Origin: an uncultured Bacteroides sp.
GTDB taxonomy: Bacteria; Bacteroidota; Bacteroidia; Bacteroidales; Bacteroidaceae
DNA length: 7,902 bases
Direction: 5' to 3'
Assembly (NCBI GenBank): GCA_905197435.1
Contig: CAJJYX010000155.1
Coordinates: forward strand, 1 to 7,902
A program made the position numbers and the translations under genes. Shown one piece after another: positions 5,704-7,902 of the stretch (positions are counted from its first letter, which is position 1; each line of letters starts with the position of its first letter). The notes below the pieces were generated by a model. That model saw only the letters and a program-made list of their open reading frames with translations. It had not been told where the DNA came from and made no database searches.

Positions 5704-6546
5704 TCAGAATATTGTCAGGGCATATAGATAAACGACCGCTGCAGGAATCGCCATCAGGGCACTGTCGAAGCGGTCGAGCAGCCCTCCGTGCCCCGGCAGG
5801 ATATTGCCGGAATCCTTGATGCCCAATTGGCGCTTCATCAGTGATTCGGTCAAGTCGCCCCATGTGCCGAAGATGACGACAATGATTGCCAGGCCTACCC
5901 ACTGCCACCACGGCATGAAGGGGAAAAAGTACGCAAAGGCAAAAGAGGAGGCGATGGAGAAAACTCCGCCGCCAATGCTGCCTTCCCAAGATTTCTTGGG
6001 GGAAATGCGCTCGAACAGGCGGTGTTTGCCTATCAGTGAACCCACACAGTAGGCGCCTGTGTCACTCAACCAGATGAATACGAAGATGGAAAGCGGCAGA
6101 ATGGGGTTATAGACTACGCTGCTTGTTTCCGGGGAATTCTGAAAAGCGAGCACATTCAGCAAGGCGAAAGGAAGTGCCACGTACAATTGGCTCAGCATGG
6201 AGTATGCCCAGTTGCCTATGGGATTCTTCTTCTTGAGGTAAAGTTCTGTAATCATCATATAGAGCAGCAGGCCCAGATAAGGAAGGAATACCCGCGCTCC
6301 TACGGGCTGTTGTGTGCAGAAGCTCATCAATGCGAGGAAGAGATAGGCCCCTCCCAGTGCGGTGATGGTCTTGTTGATGCTTATTTCGCCACTCTTGCAG
6401 ACTAATTTTGCGTACTCGTGCACACTCAGCGCACAGATAATGGTAAACAATATACCGAATGAAAGGGGGCTGTAAAGAATACAGCCCACCAATACTATGA
6501 CGAATAACACGCCGGTAACGGCACGTTGGATAAAGTTATTTCTCAT
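5704..6546 (-). CDS. cdsA: Phosphatidate cytidylyltransferase (CDP-diglyceride synthase) CdsA
   Basis: CdsA is an integral membrane enzyme that converts phosphatidic acid and CTP into CDP-diacylglycerol and pyrophosphate, the branch point for all bacterial phospholipids. The 280-residue protein has many hydrophobic segments, for example at about 10-41, 62-76, 87-100, 118-136, 149-160, 193-210, 215-228 and 264-280. The family signature occupies 235-261: SLMKR (235-239), KD (244-245), LPGHGG (250-255) and the metal-binding LDRFD (257-261). It is preceded by the conserved SDTGAY (161-166) and SPKKSWEG (182-189). The start codon at 6546-6544 lies inside the end of ftsH, an 11-base overlap, so translation is probably coupled and the two genes share a transcript. 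All signature residues are present. Confidence 0.97.
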   Translation of the reverse strand: MRNNFIQRAVTGVLFVIVLVGCILYSPLSFGILFTIICALSVHEYAKLVCKSGEISINKTITALGGAYLFLALMSFCTQQPVGARVFLPYLGLLLYMMITELYLKKKNPIGNWAYSMLSQLYVALPFALLNVLAFQNSPETSSVVYNPILPLSIFVFIWLSDTGAYCVGSLIGKHRLFERISPKKSWEGSIGGGVFSIASSFAFAYFFPFMPWWQWVGLAIIVVIFGTWGDLTESLMKRQLGIKDSGNILPGHGGLLDRFDSALMAIPAAVVYLYALTIF

Positions 6547-7902
6547 TTTTCTCTTCTTCCTTAACTTCCTTTTCTGCCTTGGCGGCTTTTTTCTCTTCCT
6601 CTTCTTCTGCTTTCTTCAGCTCGGCCGAAGTCTTGGTGGCACTGATTATCTCTTCCGAACGGGAAGCCCACGGACGCTTTCCAAAGATTTGTTCAACGTC
6701 TTCGGCAAAGATCACTTCTTTGTCAATCAGCAGTTGTGCCAGGCGGTTGTGTCCTTCCTTGTTTTCGGACAGTATTTTCTTGGCGCGTTCGTACTGTTCG
6801 TTGACCATCCGCTTAACTTCTTCATCAATCAGTTCCGCGGTCTTTTCACTGTACGGACGGTTGAAGGAATATTCCTCATTGTTATAGTAGCAGAGGTTGG
6901 GAAGTTTTTCACTCATCCCCAAATAGGCAATCATGCCGTATGCTTGCTTTGTCACACGCTCCAGGTCATTCATGGCTCCGGTGGATATTCTGCCTAAGAA
7001 CAGGTCTTCGGCAGCACGCCCTCCCAAGGTGGCGCACATCTCGTCGAGCATCTGCTCCTTGGTGGTGATTTGTCTTTCTTCCGGCAAATACCAGGCTGCG
7101 CCCAAAGCACGTCCGCGGGGTACGATGGTAACTTTAATCAGCGGATTGGCATATTCCAGCAACCAGGAAATGCTGGCATGGCCGGCTTCGTGTATGGCAA
7201 TGGAGCGGCGTTCGGCCTCGGTAGTGATTTTGGTTTTCTTTTCCAGTCCACCCACAATACGGTCTACGGCATCGAGGAAGTCTTGCTTCCCGACGAACTT
7301 CTTGCCGTGGCGGGCAGCTATCAGGGCTGCTTCGTTGCACACATTGGCAATGTCGGCTCCCGAGAATCCGGGAGTCTGGCGTGCCAGAAGGTCCACATCC
7401 ACGCTGTTGTCTATCTTGATAGGGCGCAGATGCACACCGAATACTTCCTTACGTTCATTAAGGTCGGGAAGGTCAACGTGTATCTGACGGTCGAAACGCC
7501 CGGCGCGCAGCAAGGCTTTATCCAAAACATCCACGCGGTTGGTGGCTGCCAAGATGATAACGCCACTGTTGGAGCCGAAACCATCCATTTCGGTCAACAA
7601 CTGGTTCAATGTGTTCTCGCGCTCATCGTTGCCACCCATGGCGGCTGCTTTGGCACGGGCACGTCCTACTGCATCAATCTCATCAATAAATACGATACAG
7701 GGCGCTTTCTCCTTTGCCTGGCGGAACAAGTCACGGACACGGGAAGCACCCACACCGACAAACATTTCCACAAAGTCGGAACCTGCCAAAGAGAAGAAAG
7801 GTACGTTGGCTTCTCCGGCCACGGCCTTTGCAAGCAGGGTCTTTCCGGTTCCCGGAGGGCCTACCAGCAAGGCGCCCTTGGGTATCTTACCTCCCAAATC
7901 GG
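6536..7902 (-). CDS. ftsH: ATP-dependent zinc metalloprotease FtsH (5' end outside window)
   Basis: FtsH is a membrane-anchored hexameric AAA+ protease that degrades misassembled membrane proteins and short-lived regulators. The visible 453 residues, counted from the leucine at 7897-7895, hold the AAA+ and M41 protease domains. One more complete codon (Asp) precedes them, and the frame runs off the edge. Visible motifs are Walker A GPPGTGKT (13-20), pore loop MFVGVG (45-50), Walker B IVFIDEID (68-75) and the arginine-finger region RAGRFDR (131-137). The zinc motif is HEAGH (236-240), with the third zinc ligand expected at Asp311 in STGAMND. The N-terminal membrane segments and periplasmic domain lie beyond the window. 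The C-terminus ends in a strongly charged Glu/Lys/Ala tail (about 426-453). The stop at 6538-6536 overlaps the cdsA start by 11 bases. The TTG at 7897 is an internal leucine, not a start. Confidence 0.98.
   Translation of the reverse strand, partial: DLGGKIPKGALLVGPPGTGKTLLAKAVAGEANVPFFSLAGSDFVEMFVGVGASRVRDLFRQAKEKAPCIVFIDEIDAVGRARAKAAAMGGNDERENTLNQLLTEMDGFGSNSGVIILAATNRVDVLDKALLRAGRFDRQIHVDLPDLNERKEVFGVHLRPIKIDNSVDVDLLARQTPGFSGADIANVCNEAALIAARHGKKFVGKQDFLDAVDRIVGGLEKKTKITTEAERRSIAIHEAGHASISWLLEYANPLIKVTIVPRGRALGAAWYLPEERQITTKEQMLDEMCATLGGRAAEDLFLGRISTGAMNDLERVTKQAYGMIAYLGMSEKLPNLCYYNNEEYSFNRPYSEKTAELIDEEVKRMVNEQYERAKKILSENKEGHNRLAQLLIDKEVIFAEDVEQIFGKRPWASRSEEIISATKTSAELKKAEEEEEKKAAKAEKEVKEEEKNEK

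Overview
The window looks like core chromosome of a Bacteroides-type bacterium (order Bacteroidales). Four things point there. There is a lipoprotein of the NigD-like family, which is largely confined to Bacteroidales. Two neighbouring start regions carry the Bacteroides -7 promoter consensus TAnnTTTG, and a third match lies upstream of parA. Start codons are preceded by A-rich stretches or nothing obvious rather than strong Shine-Dalgarno sites. Lipid A synthesis (lpxB) indicates a Gram-negative envelope. The species cannot be fixed from the sequence by eye.

Layout from left to right. Positions 1-1783, read leftward, hold a chromosome-partitioning unit: parA, then parB, then the first 27 codons of a signal-peptide-bearing protein whose start codon directly follows the parB stop. 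A 421-base gene-free stretch (1784-2204) contains a candidate parA promoter, a long parA leader and a striking nested array of three near-palindromes that can fold into one long hairpin. A small DUF456-type membrane protein (2205-2678, leftward) and surE (2791-3555, rightward) then diverge from facing promoters that form a 9-bp inverted repeat. surE is followed by lpxB, and a hairpin terminator closes that unit. A stand-alone NigD-like lipoprotein gene follows (4843-5592, rightward). A hairpin that could terminate transcription both ways separates it from the convergent ftsH-cdsA pair (5704-7902, leftward). ftsH runs off the right edge and overlaps the cdsA start by 11 bases.

Functionally the window joins chromosome segregation (ParA/ParB) with envelope biogenesis and quality control. 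LpxB makes the lipid A disaccharide, CdsA makes CDP-diacylglycerol for all phospholipids, FtsH is the membrane protease, and SurE is a nucleotidase. The NigD-like lipoprotein and the DUF456 protein are envelope proteins of unknown role. All genes whose diagnostic motifs lie in the window look intact. I see no mobile element, CRISPR array, RNA gene or defence system. The most unusual non-coding structure is the 78-base palindrome array at 2064-2141. I found no convincing undescribed multi-gene system.
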